Source of the DNA: Planctomycetaceae bacterium
GTDB lineage: Bacteria > Planctomycetota > Planctomycetia > Pirellulales > Thermoguttaceae
Direction: 5' to 3'
Assembly (NCBI GenBank): GCA_031276415.1
Contig: JAISNF010000626.1
Location: 1-8,302 of the forward strand
Length of the DNA stretch: 8,302 nucleotides
Shown here piece by piece: positions 7,501 to 8,302 of the stretch; position 1 is the stretch's first letter; every line of letters begins with the position of its first letter. The notes under the pieces were generated by a model that saw only the letters and a list, made by a program, of their open reading frames with translations, made no database searches and had not been told where the DNA came from. The position numbers were made by a program, and so were the translations under genes.

Positions 7501-8302
7501 CATGCAGAACCCCGTTTTCAAAGTAACCATGATCCAAATTATCGTGCGGAATATTATAATAAAGACAATGAATTTGTTATTATTGCGGGAGGAGAATACA
7601 CGTCAGGAATGTCATCGAAAACTGATATTGCAAATTTAACTATGCCTAAATCTCACATTGTTGCAACAGGAGGTCTTGAGCCTAAAAATATTGAGCAACA
7701 AAGTGTTACTGTTAATGACACTATTTCTGTTACAAATGAACAAATATTGGAATCATCGAAATCGGATTCAAAAGAATTGTCGCAAGAATTATCAAACGGC
7801 AAAATGGCGACTCCTTTCATACGGCGTCTTCAGTCAATACAACCGGTATCTGTTATTGTTTCGGAAAAAGAAGCAACTATTAACGAACATAATTATACAG
7901 TTGTCGGTAACAGGAATGCCCAAGATATTTCCGTGCAATTATCACGCGTTACAGTCGGGGAATGTTGGGGATGGATTACGTTTTGGGTTGTTGTTTTGCT
8001 TGGTTTGTTTGGTATCGGTCAATCCTGCAAATATCGGACGAAATTTGTGTTTGGACTTTTAATTTTAGGAACGGTTTTAATTTTTGTACCCGGTCTCACA
8101 TTATTCGCAACAATTTTTAACGGAATTGTGTACGGTGCGGCGTTAACTGGAGCGGTTTATCTTGTCAATGCTCTTCGGTTAAAAATCATTTCAATAATAA
8201 CCAAACCGAAAATTTCCGATTCAAAAATTTCCGATACGATTGTTGTTTCGGTTTTATTCTTTACGTTCCTGTGTTTACCGTTTCACGCCGCCGGGCAAGA
8301 TA
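4510..8302 (+). CDS. Large secreted multi-helix membrane protein, paralogue of gene A, partial at right edge (gene B)
   Basis: The frame stays open for 1264 codons and leaves the window, so the C-terminus is unknown. Residues 1-20 form a probable signal peptide (K4, hydrophobic core 5-16, cleavage near C-F-S before Q21). Residues 25-36 (I-F-V-P-E-T-E-L-G-V-L-F) and 43-54 (I-L-I-K-R-N-E-F-E-T-I-R) match the paired motif of gene A in place and spacing, but the second copy has lost P-Y. A first beta-rich domain follows (landmark I-P-L at 110-112), then a central domain (about 610-780, beginning S-L-R-L-E-K-L-Q-P) and a membrane-proximal module (about 831-955). Each matches the equivalent part of gene A in order. 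A low-complexity stretch at about 1060-1100 precedes hydrophobic segments at about 1155-1170, 1179-1198, 1200-1222 and 1244-1258. No catalytic motif is visible. The role is unknown; a partner of gene A in the same envelope complex is the likeliest reading. It is unlikely to be a lipoprotein, because residues 15-18 (A-A-T-C) are a poor lipobox. Confidence 0.85.
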   Translation, partial: MTTKFSFLFIFLIFAATCFSQEREIFVPETELGVLFEGATNRILIKRNEFETIRQQMREIQLETAEQNKNKPPAEAILLSSDYRVEISDFRAIINGTLEIDVLTDDPVSIPLSLERVSILEAVFDDNRQPVAMSDINGKKILIFSGKQRYRIRLRMTTPLEIDATRQRLNFRLLYGAENSFRLSVTGDVELKGGAAVLSRKIENGTTNFELLLPPHNNKTEILMSLNSHRKGEYRAILVRSVQFAEVTEQYERIHATVSLNELHQGISETSFLIPAGFEITDVKSVFLDRWNVQKSTEKDKRDILTILFREQVAGLTTIYLSAIKSAKIDTQWSFPSFEPLDTEVHSAVLGLLLDEDLEMSHVKCNNLFPIDTILLKDAIPPSALELLPGSPTLHLASAWYAAGKDELNKNVTAKFRRAETDFVIETTQNLILSEKEPVLQYAAKITPRTGKIFETTLEIPENWNVLNVLNADGQPIDFRFVYAENVSDNSEKISENVSEKKSENVFRKIIVRFSKGIVGGESVNFSLRAAGNVSDWFQNNAENNSKNNSEKMLQYPVIRINGSVNEQGNISVQNNFEDDWEIIPAQTEHLTALNENLSFQYSTTPFALSLRLEKLQPHLKAGAISFYCFEPALFRVRYEIDCSIEQASIRQLTLLLPISTPPTPSIHGLNGLDIKETLIEETEINGQKFRRWKILFAKPMNEKVRIGVDFEQPIAEQTFADTVTHFELPPIIVENTAWQSSLIAVEANEELDLTIPTERNGKLVLRPVDAGELSVAEYRPGKRLLGVYSVTDSQNTVTIDIRKNQTTELLSALINLVSVTARIDRSDRTATNAGVLYSVLYEIQTAGGTANIRTSLNKTDQLWSITLDGQAIKAQRVGDDILIPVSARNNGGFQKLVLLYRSQKHFVDISKNSLTLDFPALSLGGKNGNEKIPITQTSWNIIPPSGYEIIRIGDSVLREPQPALFHLFRNAIGFFNLLTYRPVKLRNSISIEKMFIHAEPRFQSNHDPNYRAEYYNKDNEFVIIAGGEYTSGMSSKTDIANLTMPKSHIVATGGLEPKNIEQQSVTVNDTISVTNEQILESSKSDSKELSQELSNGKMATPFIRRLQSIQPVSVIVSEKEATINEHNYTVVGNRNAQDISVQLSRVTVGECWGWITFWVVVLLGLFGIGQSCKYRTKFVFGLLILGTVLIFVPGLTLFATIFNGIVYGAALTGAVYLVNALRLKIISIITKPKISDSKISDTIVVSVLFFTFLCLPFHAAGQD
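5962..6027 (+). repeat. S-E-N-V repeat linker in gene B
   Basis: Residues 485-506 consist of repeated E-N-V-S, S-E-K and S-E-N-V words, interrupting an otherwise beta-strand-like region. It is probably a flexible exposed loop enlarged by in-frame duplication. Confidence 0.55.
6127..6162 (+). repeat. 12-nt tandem repeat x3 in gene B
   Basis: Three consecutive 12-nt units, AACAACGCAGAA, AACAACTCAAAA and AACAATTCAGAA, encode N-N-(A/S)-(E/K) at residues 540-551. The exact codon register suggests slippage that preserves the frame. Confidence 0.7.
8209..8238 (+). repeat. 15-nt tandem repeat encoding K-I-S-D-(S/T)
   Basis: Two near-identical 15-nt units (8209-8223 and 8224-8238) encode K-I-S-D-S and K-I-S-D-T between the third and fourth hydrophobic segments of gene B. 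The unit length and the K-I-x-D pattern resemble the repeat after the signal peptide of gene A. Confidence 0.6.

Noticed and set aside
7658..8062. Forward frame of 134 residues inside gene B
   Set aside because: It is an alternative frame over the low-complexity linker and first helix of gene B, without a ribosome binding site or family resemblance.

Overview
The window is AT-rich bacterial DNA that most resembles a planctomycete, possibly one of the low-GC, host-associated lineages. This assignment is inference. It rests on the paired Y-I-P-Y / F-V-P-Y motif after the signal peptide of the first large protein, on its K-S-L-R-I-D-V-P segment, and on an integrase relic whose tail (P-V-Q...Q-Q-A...A-C) I associate with planctomycete tyrosine recombinases. 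No rRNA, tRNA or housekeeping gene is present to test it.

Layout. Positions 1-616 hold no intact gene, only a decayed reverse-strand integrase fragment (134-616) and a short direct repeat (12-47). Positions 617-929 are intergenic: a palindromic element with CACAGAG units (641-784), then a very AT-rich stretch with a candidate promoter and a perfect 9-bp tandem repeat. The rest is two very large forward-strand genes. Gene A (930-4520, 1196 aa) encodes a secreted, C-terminally membrane-anchored protein. Gene B (from 4510, open at the right edge, at least 1264 aa) overlaps gene A by 11 bases, behind its own Shine-Dalgarno-like sequence.

How the genes relate. A and B look like divergent paralogues along their whole length. 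Each has a signal peptide, a paired short motif, a first beta-rich domain with an I-P-L landmark, a central L-x-L-R-x-E...Q-P domain, a membrane-proximal beta-rich module and several C-terminal membrane helices. They are probably co-transcribed, made in a coupled ratio and exported to the same compartment, which suggests two subunits of one envelope or surface assembly. I know of no assigned function for this family and see no catalytic or nucleotide-binding motif. Hydrophilic linkers in both proteins are built from codon-scale tandem repeats. Gene B has a fourth hydrophobic segment near the edge, followed by a signal-peptidase-like context, so a second exported part may lie outside the window.
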